The notes below the pieces were generated by a model that searched no databases, was not told the origin of the DNA, and saw only the letters and a list, made by a program, of their open reading frames with translations. A program made the position numbers and the translations under genes. This document shows, in pieces, positions 1-8,442 of a stretch of 64,000 nucleotides of DNA (within the stretch, counting starts at the first letter, position 1; the number at the start of each line of letters is the position of its first letter). The DNA comes from Clostridium caldaquaticum. GTDB taxonomy: Bacteria; Bacillota; Clostridia; Clostridiales; Clostridiaceae. The stretch covers positions 1 to 64,000 of the forward strand of contig NZ_JAMSKT010000004.1 in assembly GCF_023806125.1 (NCBI RefSeq). Reading direction: 5' to 3'.

Positions 1-17
1 GCTATTTTGTATAGATC

Positions 18-95
18 CTATAAGAGATCCTCTTTTTTTCGAACAAAAGGAATGGGTCTTATTTGTGTGCCTTCATTTATGGTTTTCATTTTCAA
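18..95 (-). pseudogene. short or frameshifted reading frame downstream of the GH1 gene
   Basis: An AGGAG motif six bases before a TTG codon opens a frame reading LKMKTINEGTQIRPIPF, then VRKKEDLL and a stop at 18-20. It follows the GH1 gene by 37 bases on the same strand, so it could be the next operon gene. The frame breaks just after a run of seven A residues. One additional A would keep the frame open to the window edge (KKRGSLIGS and so on). It may therefore be the start of a broken gene, a sequencing slip, or a genuine 25-residue peptide. No family is recognised. Confidence 0.3.
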
Positions 96-131
96 GTTAT
101 TCTCCTAACTATTTTAAAATTTACTGCTTTT

Positions 132-1400
132 TTAATTATAATCTTGTAGTCCATTATTTTGCGCAAGGTTTCCGAGAAACCGTGCACTATCCTTTACAAT
201 TCTTTTTTGAGTTAAACGGTCTACTCCTATAACTCCAAAGTGCATATTATATCCAAAAGTCCACTCAAAATTATCAAATGTACTCCAGTACAGATAACCT
301 TGAACATCAATTCCATCAGCAATACAGAAATAAACTCCTTCCACAGCCCTTTTAATAAACTCAACTCGTCTTTCATCATTTTGTGTTGCAATTCCGTTTT
401 CAGTTACTATTATTGGTATATTTAGTTCTCCTGCTACCTTCCTTATTACACCAGCAAGTCCTTCTGGATAATATTCATAACCGCATTCTGTTACTTCTGT
501 TTCTTCAGCAAGGGGAACCTGTCCATTTGGTCCATATACTTCTCTTGTATAATTCTGTATACCAATAAAATCATCTTCTTTAATTGCATCTAAATATTGC
601 CTGAAATATTTTAGCCATACTTTATCAGCCAGCGCTTCTCCGCCTTCAATAGACTGTACATCTGGAAGTGCCAAAGTTAATCCAACCTTTGTATCAGGAC
701 TGATTCTTTTAATTACTTCTTTTGCCTTACGATGTGCATCTTTTATAATATTTATTGCTGCTTCATCTGATGCCATGTGGAAAGTAAAATACTTATCTAT
801 AGCAGCACCGCAGCTTCTGGCAGCAGACTGTCTCCATTCTGGAGCAGTCCAAGTCTTTGCTTCTATACCTACAGGAGGTTTAAAATTAAAATTAACAAAT
901 AGCTCATGAAGCATAACAGGAAGATTTACTTCATTCATAGTCAAAGCATAAGGAATGAGACTTCCAAGTTCCTTAAAAACAACTTCACAATATTTTGCAA
1001 ACCTGTCAGCTGTTTGTGGATTTGACCAGCCTCCAAATCTCATAAGCCATCGTGGTGATGTAAAGTGATGCATTGTTACCATTGGAATTATTCCGTTGTC
1101 ATAACAAACCTTCAAAACATCTTTATAATGCTCTATTTCTGACTTTGAATAATAACCTGCTTCTGGCTCTATTCTTGCCCACTCTATTGAAAACCTGTAT
1201 ACCTTTAAACCAAGTTCAGCCATAAGCTTAATATCTTCACGGTAGAGTCTGTAATGATCAACTGCATCTCCTGATTTGTCTGCATAAGGCGACCCATCTG
1301 AATATTCCTCCGCCCATACATCTGAATTTATATTATTACCCTCTACCTGATGAGCTGACGTTGCAGTTCCCCATAAAAAATTTTCTGGAAATCTTTTCAT
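132..1400 (-). CDS. glycoside hydrolase family 1 beta-glycosidase
   Basis: A single-domain GH1 (beta/alpha)8 enzyme of 422 residues, slightly shorter than the usual 440-480. The N-terminus FLWGTATSAHQVEG is the family signature. The acid/base glutamate is E157 in TMNEVN and the nucleophile is E334 in VTENG. The aglycone-side FDNFEW motif lies near the C-terminus. There is no signal peptide, so it acts in the cytoplasm on imported beta-linked oligosaccharides or glycosides. Its ATG overlaps the stop of the GH43 gene by four bases, which suggests translational coupling as the last clear gene of the ABC-transporter operon. The substrate is probably a xylo- or gluco-oligosaccharide but cannot be fixed from sequence. 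Confidence 0.93.
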   Translation of the reverse strand: MKRFPENFLWGTATSAHQVEGNNINSDVWAEEYSDGSPYADKSGDAVDHYRLYREDIKLMAELGLKVYRFSIEWARIEPEAGYYSKSEIEHYKDVLKVCYDNGIIPMVTMHHFTSPRWLMRFGGWSNPQTADRFAKYCEVVFKELGSLIPYALTMNEVNLPVMLHELFVNFNFKPPVGIEAKTWTAPEWRQSAARSCGAAIDKYFTFHMASDEAAINIIKDAHRKAKEVIKRISPDTKVGLTLALPDVQSIEGGEALADKVWLKYFRQYLDAIKEDDFIGIQNYTREVYGPNGQVPLAEETEVTECGYEYYPEGLAGVIRKVAGELNIPIIVTENGIATQNDERRVEFIKRAVEGVYFCIADGIDVQGYLYWSTFDNFEWTFGYNMHFGVIGVDRLTQKRIVKDSARFLGNLAQNNGLQDYN

Positions 1401-3070
1401 TTTACTATTCCTCCTTTATATTCAAACCAATCAAAATCAGCATAATTACTGCTAAACTTTCCATTGCTGCTGGCAAACATGCCGATATATGTTCCTACAA
1501 AACCTCCAGCCATATCTGGACTTAATATTCTTCCATCCACATTGCCTATAAGAAGTTTCATATTTTCTAATGAATCCCCATAGTAGAAATTGTAATCCTG
1601 TCCATCTGCGCTTACCTTTAAGTATATTACTTCAGAATCAAAAGCTGCTTGAGCAAGCTTCCTTTCAATATTTTCTGAATTAAAGGTTTTTAACGCAAAG
1701 TTAATATCAGTTTTTGAAATACACTTTATTAATCTTATAACTTTCTGACCATCTACAATGGAATATTCAAATCTATACTGAAAGTTATTATTCTGAATTA
1801 AAACAAGTCCTGCAGTCTCATAATCTTTCTGTGGATTAAATTCCATCTTAACACAAGCTATAAAATTCATGTGCTGCTGACGCCTCCCGATAAAGCTAGG
1901 ACAGTCTATGATAAAATTTTCTTTTTCTACATATTGAAAGTCAAAAGATGGCATCTTAAGCGTATCAACTAAAGTTTGAGGCCTTAACTTTAATCTTAAA
2001 AAACCAGGTCTTTCTGTAAGGCTGTAGAATTCTTCCCTTGGTGTACGAATTCCATTCCATATATAACTTAAAATTTCTTTATCAAAATCATCACGTATTT
2101 CAGCTTTCTTTACTGAAAAAACCGGTAAATCAGGAACTTTATAACTGCTCTCAACTTTTCCAGTCCCAGGACTTACTATTGGCCATCCATCTTCCCACTC
2201 TACTGGTATTAAAAAAGTTTCTCTTCCAAGGTTTTTAAAGTATCCTCCATATGGGCGAGAAGCAAGAGCTACCATCCACCACTCTCCATTTTGGGTTTCT
2301 ACCAAATCCCCATGTCCTGGATTTGAAATTGGATGTTTTTTGCCAAGATGCCTGTGAGTTAGAATAGGATTTCCTGGATTACCTTCATAAGGCCCGAAAA
2401 CATTCTTACTTCTTGCAATAGTTACAGCATGGTAGTGTTCTGTACCTCCTTCTGCAATCAACAGATAATAATAACCATTAATTTTATACAAGTGAGGGCC
2501 TTCTGGGCAATGTGCATTTTTAAGTGCACCTCTCCAAAGACCATGTCTTTCTCCAATCAAAGTCATTGTTTTTAAGTCTAATTCCTGACACCATATTTCA
2601 TGATCACCAAAATACTTTGCATCTTCAGCTGGTCTTGTTCCTGTATAGTAAACTCTGCCATCTTCGTCAAAGAATAGTGATGGATCAATTCCTGGAGCAT
2701 TCTTAAGCCAGTATGGCTCTGACCATGGACCTGCCGGATTTTCAGATGTTACTATAAAGTTTCCACCATTTGTTATATTTGTAGTAATTAGATAAAATGT
2801 TCTTTTGTAATAGCGAATAGTTGGTGCAAATATTCCACCTGATATGCCTGCACCATCTAAATCCAATTGAGATTGTCTGTCTAGAACATGACCTATCTGC
2901 TCCCAGTTTACAAGATCTTTACTGTGAAATATAGGCACTCCTGGAAAATATGCAAAAGATGAGGTAACCATATAGTAGTCCTCGTTAACTCTGCATATTG
3001 AAGGATCTGGATAAAAACCAGGGAGAATTGGATTACTAAACGTTTGCTTTTCTTTGTTTATTAAACTCAT
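1397..3070 (-). CDS. glycoside hydrolase family 43 (beta-xylosidase / alpha-L-arabinofuranosidase type)
   Basis: A 557-residue GH43 enzyme. The start chosen is the ATG at 3070, with AGGAG seven bases upstream; an upstream in-frame ATG at 3118 has no such site. The five-blade propeller carries the three expected acidic residues: D22 in FYPDPS (general base), the Asp in GIDPSLFFDEDG, and the Glu in HCPEGPHLYK (acid). The C-terminal 200 residues form a beta-sandwich of the kind attached to xylosidase subfamilies. No signal peptide is visible, so it is intracellular. It lies between the permease genes and the overlapping GH1 gene. It probably removes xylose or arabinose from imported hemicellulose fragments. 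Confidence 0.9.
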   Translation of the reverse strand: MSLINKEKQTFSNPILPGFYPDPSICRVNEDYYMVTSSFAYFPGVPIFHSKDLVNWEQIGHVLDRQSQLDLDGAGISGGIFAPTIRYYKRTFYLITTNITNGGNFIVTSENPAGPWSEPYWLKNAPGIDPSLFFDEDGRVYYTGTRPAEDAKYFGDHEIWCQELDLKTMTLIGERHGLWRGALKNAHCPEGPHLYKINGYYYLLIAEGGTEHYHAVTIARSKNVFGPYEGNPGNPILTHRHLGKKHPISNPGHGDLVETQNGEWWMVALASRPYGGYFKNLGRETFLIPVEWEDGWPIVSPGTGKVESSYKVPDLPVFSVKKAEIRDDFDKEILSYIWNGIRTPREEFYSLTERPGFLRLKLRPQTLVDTLKMPSFDFQYVEKENFIIDCPSFIGRRQQHMNFIACVKMEFNPQKDYETAGLVLIQNNNFQYRFEYSIVDGQKVIRLIKCISKTDINFALKTFNSENIERKLAQAAFDSEVIYLKVSADGQDYNFYYGDSLENMKLLIGNVDGRILSPDMAGGFVGTYIGMFASSNGKFSSNYADFDWFEYKGGIVK

Positions 3071-3142
3071 GTTTTCACTCCTATTCAGCAATAGGACAGA
3101 CATTACTGCCTGCCCCATTTAATGTTTTTAAAATAATCCTTA

Positions 3143-4036
3143 TTAACCTTTAACTGCCCCAAGTGTAATTCCTTTTACAAAATATTTCTGGAAAAAAGGA
3201 TATGCAGCAAGTATTGGAAGTATACCGATAACAGCTATAGCCATTCTTATTGTTTCTGTAGGAAGATTTGATGTATCAACTACACCGCCAAGCTTGTTTG
3301 CATTTGTTGCTAAATATTGAATATCTCCAATCATACGATTTAATAAAAGCTGTATGCTGAATAAGCTGTCCTTATTAATATAAATTAATCCGTTGTTCCA
3401 GTCATTCCAATACATAATCCCTGTCATTAACCCTATTGTTGCAAGTATTGGTAATGAAAGCGGAAGAACTATTTTATAAAAAATTGTAAATTCTCCTGCA
3501 CCATCAATTTTGGCTGATTCAATAAGTGCATCAGGAATGCTTGTAATATAATAAGTTCTTACCAGCATAATATTGAAACCGTTCATTAAAAGACTAGGTA
3601 CCAGTAATGCCCAAATGGTGTTTTTAATATGAAAGATTTCAGTGTAAATTAAATAAGTAGGAACTAATCCTCCGTTAAATAAAAGAGTTATTACAACAAT
3701 AACAGTAAAGAACTTTCTATATGGCAAATCCTTACGTGATATCGGATATGCCAGAAGTGAAGTTATAATTAAACTAAAAACAGTACCAACAAATGTTACT
3801 AATATCGTTATTCCATAAGCATGAGTAATCATTGAAGAATTATCTATCAGATACTTATAAGCCTTAAGGCTTGTTTTTTTCGGAAAAAAGGAATAACCAT
3901 TTTGTAATATGGTAATATCATCTGTAAAGGATGATACGATAAGCAGTATAAATGGAATAACTGCAGCTAAGCCTATAAAAATCATAATAATATTTAATAT
4001 AACCTGAGCCCTTTTTGTTTCCTTAGTAATTACCAT
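3143..4036 (-). CDS. carbohydrate ABC transporter permease, LplC/YtcP type
   Basis: A membrane permease of 297 residues with about six transmembrane helices. It has the EAA-loop signature of type I sugar importers (residues about 190-210, ESAKIDGAGEFTIFYKIVLP). The C-terminus GITLGAVKG is typical of the LplC/YtcP group. The ATG follows AGGAGG. It sits 14 bases after the partner permease and would pair with it and the binding protein at 5178-6689. No ATP-binding subunit is encoded in this cluster, so a shared MsmX-like ATPase is expected elsewhere on the chromosome. Confidence 0.92.
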   Translation of the reverse strand: MVITKETKRAQVILNIIMIFIGLAAVIPFILLIVSSFTDDITILQNGYSFFPKKTSLKAYKYLIDNSSMITHAYGITILVTFVGTVFSLIITSLLAYPISRKDLPYRKFFTVIVVITLLFNGGLVPTYLIYTEIFHIKNTIWALLVPSLLMNGFNIMLVRTYYITSIPDALIESAKIDGAGEFTIFYKIVLPLSLPILATIGLMTGIMYWNDWNNGLIYINKDSLFSIQLLLNRMIGDIQYLATNANKLGGVVDTSNLPTETIRMAIAVIGILPILAAYPFFQKYFVKGITLGAVKG

Positions 4037-4050
4037 AACTATCCTTCCTC

Positions 4051-5001
4051 CTAGAACATTGCGTCTTCTCTGCTGACTTTTCTTATTACAGCGTTAGATA
4101 GAATAACAAGTATAAATCCTACTACAGACTGATACAGGTTTGCTGCAGAGGACATACCAACATCACCCATCTTTAAAAGCCCTCTATATACATAAGTATC
4201 TATTGTGTTTGTTGTTTCATATATAGCTCCTGAGTCCATAGGAACCTGATAAAATAGACCAAAGTCTGAGTTGAAAATTCTTCCGATTGCGAGTATAACA
4301 GTCATTATTATTACCGGCTTAATAAGCGGTATAGTTATATGAATTATCTGCTGCCATTTAGTAGCACCATCAAGAGTTGCCGCCTCATAATACTCACCAT
4401 CTATACCAACAATAGAAGCCAGATATATAATGCAAGAAAACCCGATATTTTTCCATAAATGAACAACTGTTAAAATTACAGGCCAGTATTTTGCTTCACT
4501 ATACCAGGATATAGGCTCTATTTTAAGCATAGGCAGTATTGTTTTATTAATAAATCCTGTATCTGTACTTAAAGCTGCATAAACCAGATAGCTTACTATA
4601 ACCATAGACATCAAAAACGGCAGTAAAATTACTGTCTGATAAAGTCTAGATAGAAACTTGCTTTTAATTTCATTTAATATTATAGCTACCATAATTGCTG
4701 ATATAGTACCAATAATTATAAATGCTGCATTATAAAGCACTGTGTTTCTTGTAATTATCCATGCATCTGTACTTTTAAACAGATACTCGAAGTTTTTAAG
4801 CCCAGCCCATTCACTTCCTAAAATCCCCTTGCTGTAATCGATATTTTTAAAGGCAATAATCAATCCAAACATAGGCAGATAATTATTAATAATTAAATAT
4901 ATAAGTCCTGGAATCATCATTATAAAAAGGGGAATATAACGTTTAATGCTTCTTAATTTAGTATCTTTTTTTACTTTCGTTTTAGCTGCTGTTTGTAACA
5001 T
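4051..5001 (-). CDS. carbohydrate ABC transporter permease, LplB/YteP type
   Basis: A 316-residue permease. The ATG at 5001 is preceded by AGGAGGAG; an ATG 13 codons upstream lacks a site. A cytosolic Lys/Arg-rich N-terminus is followed by six membrane helices, and the EAA loop reads YEAATLDGATKWQQIIHI. The C-terminus RKVSREDAMF is the LplB/YteP hallmark. It is the first gene after a likely separate promoter (5050-5115) and is followed closely by the second permease, GH43 and GH1 genes. It imports the sugar delivered by the lipoprotein encoded upstream. Confidence 0.92.
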   Translation of the reverse strand: MLQTAAKTKVKKDTKLRSIKRYIPLFIMMIPGLIYLIINNYLPMFGLIIAFKNIDYSKGILGSEWAGLKNFEYLFKSTDAWIITRNTVLYNAAFIIIGTISAIMVAIILNEIKSKFLSRLYQTVILLPFLMSMVIVSYLVYAALSTDTGFINKTILPMLKIEPISWYSEAKYWPVILTVVHLWKNIGFSCIIYLASIVGIDGEYYEAATLDGATKWQQIIHITIPLIKPVIIMTVILAIGRIFNSDFGLFYQVPMDSGAIYETTNTIDTYVYRGLLKMGDVGMSSAANLYQSVVGFILVILSNAVIRKVSREDAMF

Positions 5002-5049
5002 GTTTCTCCTCCTATACAGATTTATTTTTATCTTTCTCACTATATTTTT

Positions 5050-5115
5050 AGTATAGTTAATTTTAACTTTATCCTCTGCCCAGTTTACGACATGCTAATG
5101 ATGATTTTCCGACTT
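5050..5115 (-). promoter_or_regulatory. putative activator-dependent promoter of the permease operon
   Basis: On the minus strand the half-sites GTCGGAA and GTCGTAA (plus strand TTCCGAC at 5107 and TTACGAC at 5085) are spaced exactly 22 bp. They are followed after 29 bases by TATACT at 5050-5055. The same layout, with the same spacing, occurs upstream of the binding-protein gene. A two-turn direct repeat upstream of a -10 with no good -35 fits an AraC-domain response regulator such as the adjacent YesN. This assignment is inference from repeat geometry. Confidence 0.55.
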
Positions 5116-5135
5116 GTTTAAATCACATAGTAAAT

Positions 5136-5162
5136 GACTCAACCAGCATAGCCGATTGAGTC
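5136..5162 (-). terminator. 12-bp hairpin between binding-protein and permease genes
   Basis: GACTCAATCGGC and GCTGGTTGAGTC pair over 12 bp (two wobbles) around a three-base loop, 15 bases after the binding-protein stop codon. There is no proper T-run on the minus strand. It is therefore better read as a partial terminator or mRNA 3'-end stabiliser than as a full terminator. Such hairpins commonly raise binding-protein levels above permease levels. Confidence 0.6.
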
Positions 5163-5177
5163 TAAAATTTCTGTAAT

Positions 5178-6689
5178 TTATTTTTTGTTAGCTTGTGCCC
5201 AAGTATCAAGCTGTTTTTGCTTTTCAGCTATGATTTTATCCATACCTGCAGCTTTAAGCTTTGAAATAAACTCTGGTAATACCTTTTCTGGATCAACAGT
5301 ACCAGATTCTAGCGGAACTTTATACTGGTTTATTACATTTGTAACCGCTGCAACTTCTGTCTTAACAGGAGCAGGATCAAAAGCAAAACCAAGAGCTGGT
5401 GATTTTATCATTTTAGCATTTGCCTCTTTAACCTTAGTCCAGTAATCTGCAGGTGTTCCCTTTTGAATATAAGCAATAGACATATTTTGGAACTGCCAGT
5501 TTAAACCGCTGTAACCGACTGTCGTAGCAGTAACCCCTTGTGGATAATCTATAACGTTAGCTTCTGAAGTTTTAACATAGTGCTTTCCTTCAATTCCGTA
5601 AATAAGAAGGTTGTTAAGCTCTGCATTTGTATATAATAAATCCAAAAGCTGCATAGCCTTCTCTGGTTTTTCAGAATTACGTGCAATAGACCACATATGT
5701 CCGCTGATGCTTGTAGTAGTAAGATAAGCTGGAGAAATTGCCTGCTCAACTACCTGCACTCCATGAGAAATGGAATCTGTATATTCACCATATACATTAA
5801 CTGTAGAAAGCATTCCGCTTGCTTTTCCTGCTTTCATATCAGCCCAGCCTTCATCCTTGCTTGTTGCTATATCCTTTTTAATGTATCCTGCCTGATACCA
5901 TTTTCTCATAAGTTTTACTAAATTAGCGTATTCTTCTGTTTCATAATAATTTACAACCTTTAAATTATCTTTAGACATAAGTACTCCAGTATTTCCGTCT
6001 GTTAGAGGATCTACATAGTCAGTGTAAAACCCTAATGCTCCATAAGTACCAGCAAGTGGTTTTGATAATAGAGGTGTATTTGGCTCTTTTTCGTGAATTG
6101 TCTGGAGCACAGTTTCTAAGTCCTGCATTGTTTTAACCTTAGTCATATCAATATTATACTTATCTACAAGATCTTTTTTAAGAACAATTCCAATTGGTTT
6201 GGAAATATCATACGAACTTGTAACACCATATATCTTTCCATTGAACGTCGTAGCTTTTAAGTAATCAGCTGATATAACTGATTTTATACCAGAACCATAT
6301 TTATTCAATAAATCATCTAATGGCAGTAATTGTCCCTTAGCTATAAGACCTGAATAAAAATCATTAAATACTGATACTAAATCAAGCTTTTCGCTTCCTG
6401 AAAGCATAAGGTTTAACTGCTGAGTATACTGTGTCATACTTATAGGCATTAATTTAACTTTAACATTTATTTTCGGTACTGTAATTTTGTTAACCTCATC
6501 CTGTACAAGCTGCAAATCAGCTGGTGTATTACCAAATTGAATATAAGCCATAGTTGCTTCATAAGTTGCTTCTGAGGTTTTGCCTGAATTTTCAGTTGAT
6601 TTTGGTGCAGCAGTTTTAGAACTGCAGGCTGCAAAGGACATCATTACAGACATGGTTAATGCTAACAAACCAAGTTTCTTTTTATTCAT
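5178..6689 (-). CDS. sugar ABC transporter substrate-binding lipoprotein
   Basis: A 503-residue extracellular solute-binding protein. The start is ATG 6689 with AGGGGG upstream. A Lys-rich N-terminus and hydrophobic stretch lead to the lipobox SFAAC at about residues 18-22, so the mature protein is lipid-anchored by that Cys. The body has the type-1 family fold, and the C-terminal part resembles the DUF3502 region common in large oligosaccharide-binding proteins of the LplA group. It delivers ligand to the two downstream permeases. It is the first gene after the YesMN pair and has its own promoter with a cre-like element. Confidence 0.92.
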   Translation of the reverse strand: MNKKKLGLLALTMSVMMSFAACSSKTAAPKSTENSGKTSEATYEATMAYIQFGNTPADLQLVQDEVNKITVPKINVKVKLMPISMTQYTQQLNLMLSGSEKLDLVSVFNDFYSGLIAKGQLLPLDDLLNKYGSGIKSVISADYLKATTFNGKIYGVTSSYDISKPIGIVLKKDLVDKYNIDMTKVKTMQDLETVLQTIHEKEPNTPLLSKPLAGTYGALGFYTDYVDPLTDGNTGVLMSKDNLKVVNYYETEEYANLVKLMRKWYQAGYIKKDIATSKDEGWADMKAGKASGMLSTVNVYGEYTDSISHGVQVVEQAISPAYLTTTSISGHMWSIARNSEKPEKAMQLLDLLYTNAELNNLLIYGIEGKHYVKTSEANVIDYPQGVTATTVGYSGLNWQFQNMSIAYIQKGTPADYWTKVKEANAKMIKSPALGFAFDPAPVKTEVAAVTNVINQYKVPLESGTVDPEKVLPEFISKLKAAGMDKIIAEKQKQLDTWAQANKK

Positions 6690-6721
6690 ATTTATCCCCC
6701 TAAAAAACATATTTTCTTAAG

Positions 6722-6811
6722 TGTAAACGCTTAAGATGGTTTAATTATATAAGTAAACTGTAACGTTTACTGCTCAAGTTACGACTTTTAGATGACGATT
6801 TTACGACTTTT
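6722..6811 (-). promoter_or_regulatory. binding-protein promoter with direct repeats and cre-like site
   Basis: On the plus strand TTACGACTTTT occurs at 6779-6789 and again at 6801-6811, spaced exactly 22 bp. After 29 bases comes the -10 (TATAAT, minus strand, 6744-6749), with no convincing -35. An inverted repeat AGTAAAC-n6-GTTTACT lies at 6752-6771. A catabolite-responsive-element-like sequence TGTAAACGCTTAAG (6722-6735) lies just past the -10. Together they suggest YesN activation plus CcpA repression of sugar import. The outer repeat overlaps the yesN stop codon. Confidence 0.6.
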
Positions 6812-8426
6812 ACTGATTTTTATATAATTCCTCTGCAAGATGCTTTTGTCTGAAATCAGCCGGGTTCATATCTGCATATTTTTTAAACATTTTTGCAAAG
6901 TGAGAAAAATTACTATAACCAACCTTTGCAGCAATAGCACTAACTGGCATATCTGTCTTTAAAAGAAGCTCCTTTGAAATCTTAAATTTTTCCTGCATCA
7001 TAAATTCAGATATTGACATTCCTGTTTCTTTCTTAAATATTCTATTTAAATAATCAGGGTTTAGAAAAACATGATTTGCTACTTCTTCCCGTGATAATTC
7101 TTCACAAATATTCATTCTTATAAACTTTTTTGCCTTTTCAACCACAGATTCAGACTCTTCTTTAGATGTTTTATTACTCATTACCTTAGAAGAAATATAA
7201 TCAACCCACCTTAAAAGATTTTCAACAGAACGTGGAGCCTTTGAAGATAATTGATAATAAAGGCTGTCATTTAGAAGCTGATGAGCATGTATTCCTTTTT
7301 GCTTTAATAATGAATGAATCATTTGCAGAAAATCCTGTTGAAATTGCAAAAGTACACTTGCAGAGAGCTGCTTTTTTTCTTCCATATTACGAAAATAATT
7401 ACTTATCTCTGCAAGTAACTTTGCTTTTGAGCCTTCGCTAAGAATAACTGTTAATACCGTCATATCTGGTAATACAGCTGTATTTGAAGCTTCCGCATTT
7501 CTGCCTAATATAAATACTTTATTCATTAAAGTTACATTGTTTTTATCCATTTCATAGAGTGAAGCAAATACTTTTATAATGTCACAAGCATAGACTTTAC
7601 TGCCAATATAGCAGCACAAATCACACTTAAAATACTCATTGCAGACTGAAATGTAAGCTTCACAATCATGTTTAATAAGCTCATATTCCAAAATTTCATT
7701 ATCCTCACCTGTAAGTATTGCTACTAAAGTTTCATTGCTTAGCTGCACTAATGAGCCGCTGATACCATCTTTTATAAGCATCTCTTCACCAGTTTTTTTC
7801 AGTGCAAATTCCATAAGCCTCTCATCTTCTGTACTAAGTTCTTTGTTCCACTTCTGAACCTGTATTAATATAGGAATATACTTCCATTTTTCATTGTAAG
7901 AAATATTTCTCTCTATGGCAGCTTCTTTAATAAACTTTTCTTTTGAAGGAATATCACAATTTAAAATATCCAGCCAAAAACGTTCTACAAGCAAAGGCTG
8001 ATACTTTGACAAATTTTTTCCAAGCCTGCTGTACTTTTCAAGTTCACTGCTCTTATTTATTTTATCAATTGCCTTTAAAAGTACGGATTCTAACTTAAAA
8101 GACGTAACAGGCTTTAAAAGATAATCAAAACTTCCCAGCTCAACAGCCTGTCTTGCATAATCAAACCGAGCATGGCAGGTAAGAAAAATACATTCTATAT
8201 GAGGATAATGCTCCCTTACCCATTCTATAAGCTCTAAACCGCTGCCTTGAGGCATTTCTATATCGCAAAGTATTATATGAACTTTATTTTTCTTTAAAAC
8301 GTCTTTTGCCTGATTAATATTAAAAGCTGTAAAAAGCTCTGAAATTCCAAGCTTGTCCTTATTGATATCATATTCAATACCTTTTACAGCAATAATTTCA
8401 TCATCTACTATCATTAAATTAATCAT
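6810..8426 (-). CDS. yesN: YesN-type response regulator with AraC HTH output
   Basis: A 538-residue response regulator. The start is ATG 8426 (MINLMIVDDE) after AAAGGAA; the frame extends further upstream but only inside the histidine-kinase gene. The receiver domain (residues 1-125) has the acidic pair DD near the N-terminus, phospho-acceptor D55 in LCDIEMP and Lys in LLKPV. The long middle part is the poorly conserved YesN linker. Residues about 440-538 are two AraC helix-turn-helix units. It lies 16 bases downstream of its kinase. It probably activates the sugar importer and glycosidase genes through the 22-bp direct repeats. Confidence 0.92.
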   Translation of the reverse strand: MINLMIVDDEIIAVKGIEYDINKDKLGISELFTAFNINQAKDVLKKNKVHIILCDIEMPQGSGLELIEWVREHYPHIECIFLTCHARFDYARQAVELGSFDYLLKPVTSFKLESVLLKAIDKINKSSELEKYSRLGKNLSKYQPLLVERFWLDILNCDIPSKEKFIKEAAIERNISYNEKWKYIPILIQVQKWNKELSTEDERLMEFALKKTGEEMLIKDGISGSLVQLSNETLVAILTGEDNEILEYELIKHDCEAYISVCNEYFKCDLCCYIGSKVYACDIIKVFASLYEMDKNNVTLMNKVFILGRNAEASNTAVLPDMTVLTVILSEGSKAKLLAEISNYFRNMEEKKQLSASVLLQFQQDFLQMIHSLLKQKGIHAHQLLNDSLYYQLSSKAPRSVENLLRWVDYISSKVMSNKTSKEESESVVEKAKKFIRMNICEELSREEVANHVFLNPDYLNRIFKKETGMSISEFMMQEKFKISKELLLKTDMPVSAIAAKVGYSNFSHFAKMFKKYADMNPADFRQKHLAEELYKNQ

Positions 8427-8442
8427 ATTTACCAGTTCCTTT

